A stretch of DNA of 64,000 nt from Defluviicoccus sp. (GTDB lineage Bacteria; Pseudomonadota; Alphaproteobacteria; MPNO01), in contig JAPPIT010000007.1 in the NCBI GenBank assembly GCA_028820505.1, positions 1 to 64,000 on the forward strand. Reading direction: 5' to 3'. The notes under the pieces are model-generated. The model saw only the letters and a list, made by a program, of their open reading frames with translations. It had not been told where the DNA came from and did not search any database. Numbering within the stretch: position 1 is the stretch's first letter; each line of letters opens with the position of its first letter. A program made the translations under genes and the position numbers. This document shows, in pieces, positions 24,857 through 32,398 of this stretch.

Positions 24857-24972
24857 GTTCCGTCCTCCAAGTGGGGTCGGAAGGTCTTGGCGCTGAAGCG
24901 GGCGAGGTCGTCGTTGAAATCGTGGGCGTCGTGCGCACGGGAGACTGGCCGCTGCGCTTCGGACGGACTCAT
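24853..24972 (-). pseudogene. 39-residue chimeric fragment ending like the Toprim protein
   Basis: The first residues (MSPSEAQRPVSR) resemble the N-terminus of WWQ copy 2 (VSASGTQREVSR). The rest (HDFNDDLARFSAKTFRPHLE) resembles the end of the Toprim protein (GDFNDDLERFGADAIANAFN then PHLE). It keeps 4-bp overlaps with both neighbours. It looks like a scar of the duplication that made the triplet. It could still serve to couple translation. Confidence 0.6.
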
Positions 24973-25535
24973 CGCTCGCCCTTTCCGAACAGTGCCGCCC
25001 AGCAGTGTTTCCCCGCCTCCCGCTCCCTTCGGCAAAGCTGGTACCAGGCGCGCCAGAAGCCGACCCCGCGTCGCGTCGCCACGAGAGCGATCCAGGCGCC
25101 GTCGGAGGCGCCGCCGACGAGGAGCGCGGCGAATGCCAGCCAGCCCGCGAAGCCCTCCGCGGCGGGATCGGCGGAGAAACAGAACACGAGGGCGGCCGTG
25201 ACGAGTGTGAAGCGCCCGCCTCCGGAAACGTCGAGCGGAAGACTCGCTCTTCCCTTGCGATGATTCTGGCGTTCGATGCGGAAGAAGCACAGGACGCCGG
25301 CGCAATACATTCGGAGGCTGCCGGATACCTGCCATGGTTTCATATGGCCGGGGTGGATGAGATCGGCGGCCAGAACGACGCCGAGGGCGAGACCGGAAAT
25401 CCCCAGGGATCGGGAGCCTTGTCCGAGCTGCCACCAGAAGCTGTCGAGCATCTGGGGAGGCTTGCTGTCTGGAGGGAGCTTGTTGTCCGCGCCGGGCGGC
25501 CGGGAGACTTCCCGCTGAGTTCCGGACGCGCTCAC
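24969..25535 (-). CDS. WWQ-family membrane protein, copy 2
   Basis: This 188-residue homologue of the flanking copies has MLDSFWWQLGQGSRSLGISG, IERQNHRKGRASLPLDVSGG, DGAWIALVATRRGVGFWRAW and a basic end. GTG is chosen because it overlaps the stop of copy 3 (GTGA). The N-terminus is short, lacking the long polar extension of copies 1 and 3. About four hydrophobic helices are predicted. The function is unknown. Confidence 0.7.
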   Translation of the reverse strand: MSASGTQREVSRPPGADNKLPPDSKPPQMLDSFWWQLGQGSRSLGISGLALGVVLAADLIHPGHMKPWQVSGSLRMYCAGVLCFFRIERQNHRKGRASLPLDVSGGGRFTLVTAALVFCFSADPAAEGFAGWLAFAALLVGGASDGAWIALVATRRGVGFWRAWYQLCRREREAGKHCWAALFGKGER

Positions 25536-26224
25536 CGTTCGTCCCTCCCGATCAGCGCCGACCAATAGTGTCCCTGCGCCTCGCGCTGCTTTCGTACGAG
25601 CTCGTACCAGGCGTCCCAGAAGCCGATCCGCCGCCGCGCGGAGATAATCGCGATCCAGGTACCGTCGGCCACGCTGCCGAGAAGGAGAGCGGCGAGGGCC
25701 AGCCTGCCTCCGAGTCCGTCGGTCGCCGGGTCGGGGGAGCCGCAAAGGACGATCGCCGCGAAGATCATCACGAACCGGCCGCCTCCCGAGACATCGAGCG
25801 GCAGGTTGGCTCGTCGTTTGCGATGCTCGCTGCGCTGGGTTCGGAAGGAGATGACAACGCCGACGAAGTAGAGCGGAACGATCCCGAACACGTGCCATGT
25901 CTTCATGTGGCCGGGTTCGACAAGATGGGCGATGATGACGACAGTAGCCGCCAGAACGGAAATCCCGACGGATTCCGCGCCTTGTCTGAACTGCCACCAG
26001 ACGCTCTCGATTACCTGGCGCGGCTGGCTGCCATCGGGGAGCTCGCCGCCGCCGCCGTCCGTGACGAGGCCATCGTCACCTTGACCGGTCTCGCGGCGGC
26101 GGACGGGTGGCGACGGGTCGGAATGTTCGGGAGAATCTACGCGTGCGCGAGCACGGCCCTCTTCTTCGTGGCTGTCACCCGGATTCTCGGAGTCCGAGCG
26201 CCGGCGGGTCCACGGCATCCTCAT
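25532..26224 (-). CDS. WWQ-family membrane protein, copy 3
   Basis: This 230-residue homologue has VIESVWWQFRQGAESVGISV, TQRSEHRKRRANLPLDVSGG and SARRRIGFWDAWYELVRKQR. The N-terminal 75 residues are polar and charged. The ATG overlaps the Toprim stop by 4 bp, so this is the copy directly attached to the Toprim gene. It is probably the arrangement from which the others were duplicated. It may be a membrane partner of the element's replication functions, but that is speculative. Confidence 0.7.
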   Translation of the reverse strand: MRMPWTRRRSDSENPGDSHEEEGRARARVDSPEHSDPSPPVRRRETGQGDDGLVTDGGGGELPDGSQPRQVIESVWWQFRQGAESVGISVLAATVVIIAHLVEPGHMKTWHVFGIVPLYFVGVVISFRTQRSEHRKRRANLPLDVSGGGRFVMIFAAIVLCGSPDPATDGLGGRLALAALLLGSVADGTWIAIISARRRIGFWDAWYELVRKQREAQGHYWSALIGRDER

Positions 26225-27204
26225 GACCGGCCCTCCAGGTGAGGGTTGAAGGCGTTGGCGATGGCATCGGCCCCGAACCTTTCGAGGTCGTCGTTGAAGT
26301 CGCCGAGCGTGGGCGCGACGACCGCGGCGTCGATTCCGGCCCCGCGGGCGCGGGCCGCGAGGCGGAACGCGGCGGCGGTGCCGTCCTCGCCGGCGTCGCG
26401 GGCGATCAGGAGGCGGAGGACGTCGTCGGGCGGCACGAACCCTGCGACGTGGCGGGCCGAGCCCGCGGCCGCGCCGGGGATGCCGGGAAGGGCGGTGAGG
26501 ACAGACAGCACCGTCTCGATCCCCTCGCCCACGACGAACGGCCGGGCCGGGTCCGCCGGGCCGAAGCGAATGGCGTTGCCGAGCACCGGCCCGAGCGCCT
26601 TGCGGGGATCGGGGAGCGCGGCCTTGGCGGGCCGCACGGGATCGAGCCAGGTGCGGTGGATCGCGGTGATCGCGCCCGCGTTGTCGGTCACCGCCGCGAC
26701 CATGGCGGGGAGCCGCCGGAGGGTCCCACCGTCGCGGCGGTTGAGCGCCGGGTGAAATCGGAGCGCGGGCCAGTCGCGCGGCGGGATCGCGCGGGCGCGG
26801 AGATAGGCCTCGGCGTGGGTGCCGGCGATCGGCTGGCAGAGGCGCCAGATGCGCCGCGCCGTGTCGCCGTAGCCTTCCGGCGGCGCGGCGGAGCGCGGCG
26901 GAGAGGGCGGGTGCAGCGGCAGCGACAGGAAGCGGTGGCCCTCGACGATGGCGTCGCGCAGCTCGCAGGCGTCGATGCTGATGCGGATCAGGTCGAGCAG
27001 GTCGCCGTGCTCGCCGGTGGCCTCGTCGGTCCACTTGCCCGGAAGGCCGGGCGGGGCGAGACGGACATGCATCGACTTGCCGGCCTTGCCGCGAACGTCG
27101 CCGCAGATCCAGTAGCGGCCGTTCTTCCTGCCGTTCGGCAGGTAGTGGCGGCAGACCGCCTCGGCCTGGTCGGACAGCGCTCGGGAGAGTTGGGTTGCGT
27201 TCAT
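26221..27204 (-). CDS. Plasmid-type Toprim primase/helicase-like protein
   Basis: The protein is 327 residues long. The N-terminal region has HYLPNGRKNGRYWICGD and a GKAGKSMHVRL segment, like the DUF7146/zinc-less primase N-domains. The C-terminal Toprim_3 domain shows FVVGEGIETVLSVL (catalytic Glu) and LLIARDAGEDG (acidic motif, normally DxDxxG). It ends with DFNDDLERFG. Toprim proteins of this size are common in alphaproteobacterial plasmids and may prime replication. It is coupled by ATGA to WWQ copy 3. Confidence 0.85.
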   Translation of the reverse strand: MNATQLSRALSDQAEAVCRHYLPNGRKNGRYWICGDVRGKAGKSMHVRLAPPGLPGKWTDEATGEHGDLLDLIRISIDACELRDAIVEGHRFLSLPLHPPSPPRSAAPPEGYGDTARRIWRLCQPIAGTHAEAYLRARAIPPRDWPALRFHPALNRRDGGTLRRLPAMVAAVTDNAGAITAIHRTWLDPVRPAKAALPDPRKALGPVLGNAIRFGPADPARPFVVGEGIETVLSVLTALPGIPGAAAGSARHVAGFVPPDDVLRLLIARDAGEDGTAAAFRLAARARGAGIDAAVVAPTLGDFNDDLERFGADAIANAFNPHLEGRS

Positions 27205-27259
27205 GGCGGTCCCGCGCGGCAGGAAAAGTCCGTGGAAACCGGGGACGGGGGGTGCGGGG

Positions 27260-27424
27260 TCACGCCGGCTCTCGCGGCGGACAGACCGTGCAGGGCCCGT
27301 CGACGGGACGCGGCCACTGGCATCGCTCGCAGACGGTGAGGATGCCGAGCTCGAGCTGTTCGATCTCGTGCGGGAGGAATTCGAGGGCGTTGGGCGAGGA
27401 CCGCCAGGTCTGGAAATCGGACAT
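27260..27424 (-). CDS. Small zinc-ribbon protein
   Basis: This 54-residue protein contains LGILTVCERCQWPRPVDGPC followed by TVCPP, a CxxC...CxxC-like set suggesting one zinc site. The N-terminal half is acidic (LPHEIEQLELG). It lies 55 bp upstream of the Toprim gene in the same direction and could supply the zinc ribbon that primases usually carry in cis. That role is inference. Confidence 0.55.
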   Translation of the reverse strand: MSDFQTWRSSPNALEFLPHEIEQLELGILTVCERCQWPRPVDGPCTVCPPREPA

Positions 27425-27628
27425 GGGTGAGCGTCTCCGCGAATGCGGTGGGGAGCCTGTCGGCTCCGGACCGGCCAGGTTCGTTCCGGATGGCCCGGCC
27501 CCACCTCCTCGTGGCGCGTCGCGAGACCGGGGAGGAACGGCGGTTTCGCGAAGGGATGCGTCCGATGTCGGCAGCAAGCGCGGTCGGGACGCAGGGGTCG
27601 CGGTCCGCAACGCATTGAAATCGCGTGC

Positions 27629-27663
27629 GAAAATCAAAGTGCAATTTTAGCACTTTGATTTTC
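27629..27663. repeat. 35-bp AT-rich perfect palindrome
   Basis: Arms GAAAATCAAAGTGC and GCACTTTGATTTTC (14 bp, exact) flank a 7-nt AT loop. It is strikingly AT-rich for this DNA and lies in a 258-bp gene-free spacer between the repC-like and Toprim modules. It may be a transcription terminator acting both ways, an operator or a recombination site. Confidence 0.85.
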
Positions 27664-27682
27664 AGGGCGCCGCCGGCGGAGG

Positions 27683-27970
27683 TCATTCGCAGCCCAGGCA
27701 ATCGGGCATCTCCACCACGGTGCCGCGGGTTTCGCCGGATATCCGCTCGTGGGAAGCGGGTGCCCAGAGGAGGGTGGCGACGCCCGGCGGCCAGAGAGAG
27801 CGGTCGATCTGGACCGCGAGCGTGCGAAGTTCGCGCCGGCGCGCCTCCAGCTCGGCGAGCGCGCGGTCGGGGCGATAGTCCCAGGGACCGCGGACGAGCG
27901 CATCGAAGAAGGATTCGTAGGCGCGGGCGATGTCCTGTGGCGTCGTCTGGGGGTGTTGGGCCGCGGTCAC
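27683..27970 (-). CDS. Hypothetical protein coupled to the truncated RepC
   Basis: This 95-residue protein has DIARAYESFFDALVRGPWDY then RPDRALAELEARRRELRTLA, mostly helical, and a Cys pair (CLGC) at the C-terminus. GTG overlaps the preceding stop by 4 bp (GTGA). It is not recognised as a family. Its tie to the RepC-like gene suggests a role in replication control or incompatibility. Confidence 0.6.
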   Translation of the reverse strand: MTAAQHPQTTPQDIARAYESFFDALVRGPWDYRPDRALAELEARRRELRTLAVQIDRSLWPPGVATLLWAPASHERISGETRGTVVEMPDCLGCE

Positions 27971-28500
27971 GGTCCGCGCTCCCGGGAGGTACGGTCGAGC
28001 TCGGCAGCGGCTTCGCGAAGGTGCGGGAGCAGTGCCGCGGAGGGCGACAGGTCGACGCCGAATGCGAAGACGATGTTGCCGTCCTCGTCTCGTTCTCCGA
28101 ACCGGGTGTGGTTTGCAGAATCCTTCCACGAAATGGCGCCGAGTTCGTGCATCTTTTTCTCGTTGCGGCGGATCTGCGATGCTGAAATGCCGAGCCTGCG
28201 CGAGATTTCGGGGACTGGGAGGAAGACGATGGGATGCCTCCCGGGAAGCCAGTCCTGGGGGCGGGTGAGGTCGAGAAGCAGGCAGAAATGGTGAATTACG
28301 GTAGGTCGCCAGCCCAGCCGGTGTCCTGCGATGCGGAGGAGCTCGGCAATCTCATGATGGTTTTCGCCTTCGGCCAGACCGGCGAAGGCGGCTGCCGCGT
28401 CCTCCGACGCGAAGTGCTCGGCTCCGCGAGGCCGTCGCCCTTTCGGTTTGGGACTGCGGGATATGGGTTGAGCAGAGCGGTTGTCATTGGAACGCCTCAT
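27967..28500 (-). CDS. RepC N-terminal-domain protein (truncated paralogue)
   Basis: This 177-residue protein is nearly collinear with the first third of the RepC at 32399. Both share EHFASEDAA-AFAGLAEG, LTRPQDWLPG or TRPQDWLPG, and RRNEKKMHELGAISWKDSAN or its RLHELGAISWKDSAN form. The winged-helix DNA-binding part is complete and ends at DLSPSAALLPHLREA. The central and C-terminal RepC parts are absent. It may compete with RepC for the origin or be a remnant of a second replicon. No strong ribosome site is seen. Confidence 0.75.
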   Translation of the reverse strand: MRRSNDNRSAQPISRSPKPKGRRPRGAEHFASEDAAAAFAGLAEGENHHEIAELLRIAGHRLGWRPTVIHHFCLLLDLTRPQDWLPGRHPIVFLPVPEISRRLGISASQIRRNEKKMHELGAISWKDSANHTRFGERDEDGNIVFAFGVDLSPSAALLPHLREAAAELDRTSRERGP

Positions 28501-28603
28501 GTGACTTCGGGCCTTTCTTTCGAATTGGCGATCGGGGTGGCCGGATCGCAAGAGCTGCGATCCGCGCGGCAAGAGGGGGCCGGGAAGAGGGAACGGACAG
28601 CGC

Positions 28604-29098
28604 TCATGTCGGAAACGTCGTTCGCGTGACGCCGTCGGCATCGACGCGGGAGACCTCGTGCCAGGGCCGCCACCCCTCGGGCAGGCACCAGCCCCATTCG
28701 CGAGTCCGGGGCCCGGCGACGAAGAGGGTGAGCGCCCGGCTGGCGGTAAGATCGAGCCGGTGCGCGAAGCGCGCCGGCCGCCAGGCGAGGATGCCCGGCG
28801 TGATCGCGGCTCGGCTCGGACGACCGTGGCGATCGAGACCGTGCTCGTGTAGCGAGCCCTGGAGGCAGAGCGAGAGCGACGGCCAGGGATGGTCGTGCAG
28901 CCAGGGGGCGGGGTCGTCGCCGACATAGAGATGGACGTAGCAGGACCAGGCGCGGCGTTTCGCGACGTGCCAGCGGCGCAGATAGGCGTCGCCGATGATC
29001 TCGTCGGGCGGCCGGGCCATGACCGACTCCGCGTGGACGCGGAGCCGGTGCCTGGCGGCGTGGCCGAGCAGCGGGGAGATGTCGATCGTGACGCTCAC
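28604..29098 (-). CDS. Cupin-like protein coupled to the recombinase
   Basis: This 164-residue protein has a cupin-type metal pattern: WLHDHPWPSLSLCLQGSLHE followed by HG, and RPARFAHRLDL, then LFVAGPRTREWGWCLPEGW. Related single-domain cupins occur in phages and plasmids with no known function. GTG overlaps the serine recombinase stop by 4 bp (GTGA). The N-terminal 25 residues before MARPPDE may be a weak extension, since an ATG also exists there. Metal binding is likely and the reaction unknown. Confidence 0.65.
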   Translation of the reverse strand: MSVTIDISPLLGHAARHRLRVHAESVMARPPDEIIGDAYLRRWHVAKRRAWSCYVHLYVGDDPAPWLHDHPWPSLSLCLQGSLHEHGLDRHGRPSRAAITPGILAWRPARFAHRLDLTASRALTLFVAGPRTREWGWCLPEGWRPWHEVSRVDADGVTRTTFPT

Positions 29099-30684
29099 AG
29101 GGCCGTTCCCCGGGGGTCGACCGGCGGGCCGTCTTCGAGCGCGAAGGCGACGAGCTCCGGGGTGCGCGGGCGTATCGAGATGTCGACATTGCCGCGGCCC
29201 GGGAGCGGCGAGACGTCGATGCGCTCGATCAGCTTGGCGAGGCGGAGCAGTGCGCGTCGCCGCCGGTCGGGGCACATGCCGCAAATCTCGCGGGCGAGCA
29301 GGGTGAGGCGCCGCTGGAGGCGGCGCGAGAACCCCGCCGGCGTGGCGGTCGGAAGATCGGGAAGCGACCGGAGCTCGACCTGCATGGCGGCCTGCTCGCG
29401 CTCGATGTCGAGGATGCGGCGATGGGCGGCGCCCGACCGGGTCCCGGTCTCGATCGCGTCGAGCAGGAGGGCGATGCGGCGGTGACCGTCCTGGATGGCG
29501 GCGTTCAGCTCGTCGCGGCGGAGCCGGGCGGTTCTGGCCGCTTCGTGGATGAGGTTGGCTACGTCGCCGGTGCGAATGACGTGCCGCGAGAGCAGCCAGC
29601 AGGCATCGTTCTCGATGCGGTCGACGGCGATGCTGCGGCGGTTGTCGCAGGTGCCCTGGCTGTGGCGTGCGTGGCATCTGTAGCGGTCTTTCTGGGAGAC
29701 GTTCATGCCGCCGCCGCAAACGCCGCAGTGGAGCACGCCGGTGAGGGGACGCGGGATACGGGGTCCCGAGCCGTAGCGGCGGTCGTGCCCCGCCCGGCGC
29801 CGATCCTGCACGCGCTGCCAGAGATCCGGGTCGACGATGCGGAGATCCGGCGCGTCCCTCGTGATCCATTTCGATTCGGGGTTGAGCCGGCTCTTGCGCT
29901 TCCCGGTGTCGGGGTCGCGGATGAATGTGTTGATGTTGTAGATCAGGCGGCCGTCGTAGAGGTCGTTGTTGAGGATGCCTTTCCTCGACTTCGGATTGCC
30001 GTTGATGGTGCTTTGGTTCCAGGGGCCGCCGCGGGGGCCGGGCACTTCCTCGGCGTTGAGGATCGCGGCGATGCTGCGCGCGCTGGCACCCTCGGCGTAG
30101 AGGCCGAAGATGCGCCGCACCACCGCGGCCTGTTTCGGATCGATGGCGCGTAGGCCCTTGGTCACCTGGCCGCGCTCGTCGATCTCGTTGGCGTTGCGGT
30201 AGCCGTAGGAAACCCCGTTGGGGATGCGTCCGGCGTGAATGGCCCCGATCTGGCCGCGCCGCGTCTTGGCGGCGAGGTTCTCGATGTAGGTATGGTTCAT
30301 CAGCCCGCCGATGCAGACATGGATGTTGTCGATCTCGCCCTGCTCGAGGGTGATGAGCTGCACGTTCCAGAAGCAGAGCCGCTTGTGGATTCCCGCCATG
30401 TCCTCCTGGTCGCGCGAGAGCCTGTCGAGGCTCTCGGTGAGGATGATGTCGATCCGTCCCTGTTCGGCGTCGAGCAGGAGCTCGCGCAGCGCGGGACGGA
30501 AATGGCGGGTGGTGCCGGTGGCCGCGGGGTCCTTGTGAACCCGGACAACGATGCCGTGCAATTCTTGCGCGCGCTCGTTGCAAAGCCGGACCTGGTCCTC
30601 GATCGAGGTGGGTTTCTGGAGCTTGGACGAGAAGCGCGCGTAGATCGCAACGCGGGGGGCGGCGGGGGTGTTTGCGTCAGGCAT
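29095..30684 (-). CDS. Large serine recombinase
   Basis: This 529-residue protein has an N-terminal resolvase domain with VAIYARFSSKLQKPTSIEDQ (nucleophilic Ser), then ILTESLDRLSRDQEDMAG. The recombinase domain follows (EVPGPRGGPWNQSTINGN and NNDLYDGRLIYN). A zinc ribbon (CGVCGGGM with the later CHARHSQGTC) and a coiled-coil C-terminus complete the layout. The ATG with GGAG 7 nt upstream was preferred to one 33 nt earlier. This class integrates phages and elements between att sites, so it is the probable integrase of the block. Confidence 0.9.
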   Translation of the reverse strand: MPDANTPAAPRVAIYARFSSKLQKPTSIEDQVRLCNERAQELHGIVVRVHKDPAATGTTRHFRPALRELLLDAEQGRIDIILTESLDRLSRDQEDMAGIHKRLCFWNVQLITLEQGEIDNIHVCIGGLMNHTYIENLAAKTRRGQIGAIHAGRIPNGVSYGYRNANEIDERGQVTKGLRAIDPKQAAVVRRIFGLYAEGASARSIAAILNAEEVPGPRGGPWNQSTINGNPKSRKGILNNDLYDGRLIYNINTFIRDPDTGKRKSRLNPESKWITRDAPDLRIVDPDLWQRVQDRRRAGHDRRYGSGPRIPRPLTGVLHCGVCGGGMNVSQKDRYRCHARHSQGTCDNRRSIAVDRIENDACWLLSRHVIRTGDVANLIHEAARTARLRRDELNAAIQDGHRRIALLLDAIETGTRSGAAHRRILDIEREQAAMQVELRSLPDLPTATPAGFSRRLQRRLTLLAREICGMCPDRRRRALLRLAKLIERIDVSPLPGRGNVDISIRPRTPELVAFALEDGPPVDPRGTAL

Positions 30685-30744
30685 GTAATCTCTCCATCTT
30701 TTGCGGACGGAGGCCATGCCTTGGCGATCGGCGCCGGCAGGGGG

Positions 30745-31707
30745 TCAGCCGGCATTTTCGGGGGCGCCAGTGATAGGGGGGTGGGGCTCGGAAATCCAGC
30801 CGTTTTCGTGCAACCATGAGACGAATTGCGCCTTGGCATCGGGAGGGGCGGCGGCCCAGCTCTCCTTGATCCTCTCCAGAGGGTTTGTCGGTACGGCGGT
30901 CTCCGCGGCCGCCGCGCGGTCGGAAGCGTCCGACTCGTCGAGCCCGAGGAGTTCGGCCAGCGTCTCCGGCGGTTTCTGCGCGGTTTGCAGCAGCTGCAAG
31001 GCGCGGTCGCGTTCCGAGATCGGCATTTGCGACAGGCGAAAAAGATCGCCCTCCCGCCGCGCGATGGGCGTGTCCGCGAGGGCGTCGGCGAGCGCCGGCG
31101 AAATGTTTGCGCCGATCGACGCGGCGCGCTGGACCGCCCGTGGGGACAGCCCGATGCTGGAGGCGGCGTCCTCGGCCCAGGAGAGGCCCGGGGCGGCGTT
31201 CCGGGTGTAGTCGGCGCTCTTCCGGTCGCCGCCCCGTCCGGAGTTGTGGATCTCGGAAAAGATGTGCCTGCGCCGGTGCAGGAACCGGCCGCGGTCGAGC
31301 GCGGTGAGCTTCTCGCGGATCAGGTTCTCGTCGATCTCGATCAGCTCGGTTTCGATCGTCTCCGCATCGACGATCAGGGCGTCGATAGAGGACCAGCCCA
31401 GGCGGCGTACCGCTTCGAGGCGGTGGGCGCCGGCGATGAGGATGTGCAGCGCGGGATCGTCCGGGTCGGGCCTGAGCACGACGGGGGATTGCAGTCCCAC
31501 CCGAGCGATCGAATCGGCGATTCTGTCGGCGGCTTTCTCGTCGACCTTCCTGAGGCGCCCGTCCGGGATACGGATCGAGGCGATGTCGACGGGCAGCACC
31601 GGCCGCGGGCGGGGGCCCGGAATCGGGGTGCCGTCCACGGCGCTGTCGGCAGGGGAGGGGTCAGCTGTGGCGGGTATCGCGTCGGCGAGGCTTACGCGTT
31701 TCGGCAT
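30745..31707 (-). CDS. parB: ParB/RepB-type partition protein
   Basis: The protein is 320 residues long. The ParB domain shows VGLQSPVVLRPDPDDPA, LIAGAHRLEAVRRLGW and IEIDENLIREKLTALDRG. The helix-turn-helix region has LSPRAVQRAASIGANIS. It begins inside the end of parA (16-bp overlap), so the two form one operon. ParB binds centromere sites and, with ParA, segregates low-copy replicons. The size is normal. No parS site was recognised by eye. Confidence 0.9.
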   Translation of the reverse strand: MPKRVSLADAIPATADPSPADSAVDGTPIPGPRPRPVLPVDIASIRIPDGRLRKVDEKAADRIADSIARVGLQSPVVLRPDPDDPALHILIAGAHRLEAVRRLGWSSIDALIVDAETIETELIEIDENLIREKLTALDRGRFLHRRRHIFSEIHNSGRGGDRKSADYTRNAAPGLSWAEDAASSIGLSPRAVQRAASIGANISPALADALADTPIARREGDLFRLSQMPISERDRALQLLQTAQKPPETLAELLGLDESDASDRAAAAETAVPTNPLERIKESWAAAPPDAKAQFVSWLHENGWISEPHPPITGAPENAG

Positions 31708-32339
31708 GACGTCTCCTGGTTCCGGTGGGATTGCAGGCGGAGCGCGATCTCGCGGTGGAGCGCGCGGATTTCGGCCGCGGCCTTGCTGCGCGGCTCGAAC
31801 TCGCAGGCCGCGAGGCCGGCGGTGAGCGAATGGACGAAGGCCTGGCGCTGGACCAGCCGGGTCTCGAGGACGTCGATCCCCATGGCGGCGAGCGCATCGC
31901 GCGCCTCGTCGGCCATGGGGCCGCGCGGCGGGACCGCATTGAGCAGCACCGCTGCCGGCGTTCCGGCGAGACCGGCGATGTCGACCGTGGCCGAGATCGA
32001 GTGGAAATCGAACAGCGCCGGCCGGCACGGAATGACGACCAGATCGGCGGCGCGGGCGGCCGCGAGCGCGCCGCCCTCCGCATGGGGCGCGGTGTCGATC
32101 ACCGCCAGGTCGCAGGGCGCGATCTCGGCCAGGACGATCGACAGGCGGTTGGGCGGGCAGCAACGCACTTCGGGCCGCGCCGCGGCGCGGAGATCCGACC
32201 AGGTGGCGGCGGAGGCCTGCGGGTCGAGATCGACGATCGCGGTGCCGAGGCCGGCCTGTTCGGCGGCGGCGGCGAGGTGGACGGCGACGGTGGTCTTTCC
32301 GGCGCCGCCCTTGCGGGAGGCGATGGCGACGGTGCGCAT
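31692..32339 (-). CDS. parA: ParA-type partition ATPase
   Basis: This 215-residue protein has the deviant Walker A IASRKGGAGKTTVAVHLA right at the N-terminus, and LDPQASAATW and LAVIDTAP as Walker A'/B. There is no N-terminal DNA-binding domain, so it is a type Ib-like small ParA and not the roughly 400-residue RepA of classical repABC plasmids. A GGAG lies 9 nt upstream. It is followed by parB and preceded by repC in the same direction. Confidence 0.92.
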   Translation of the reverse strand: MRTVAIASRKGGAGKTTVAVHLAAAAEQAGLGTAIVDLDPQASAATWSDLRAAARPEVRCCPPNRLSIVLAEIAPCDLAVIDTAPHAEGGALAAARAADLVVIPCRPALFDFHSISATVDIAGLAGTPAAVLLNAVPPRGPMADEARDALAAMGIDVLETRLVQRQAFVHSLTAGLAACEFEPRSKAAAEIRALHREIALRLQSHRNQETSCRNA

Positions 32340-32398
32340 GGGGGTTCGCTCCGAAAGGGTGGGGACCGCGGGGCCGGGAAGCGGGGAAGGGGAGGGGT

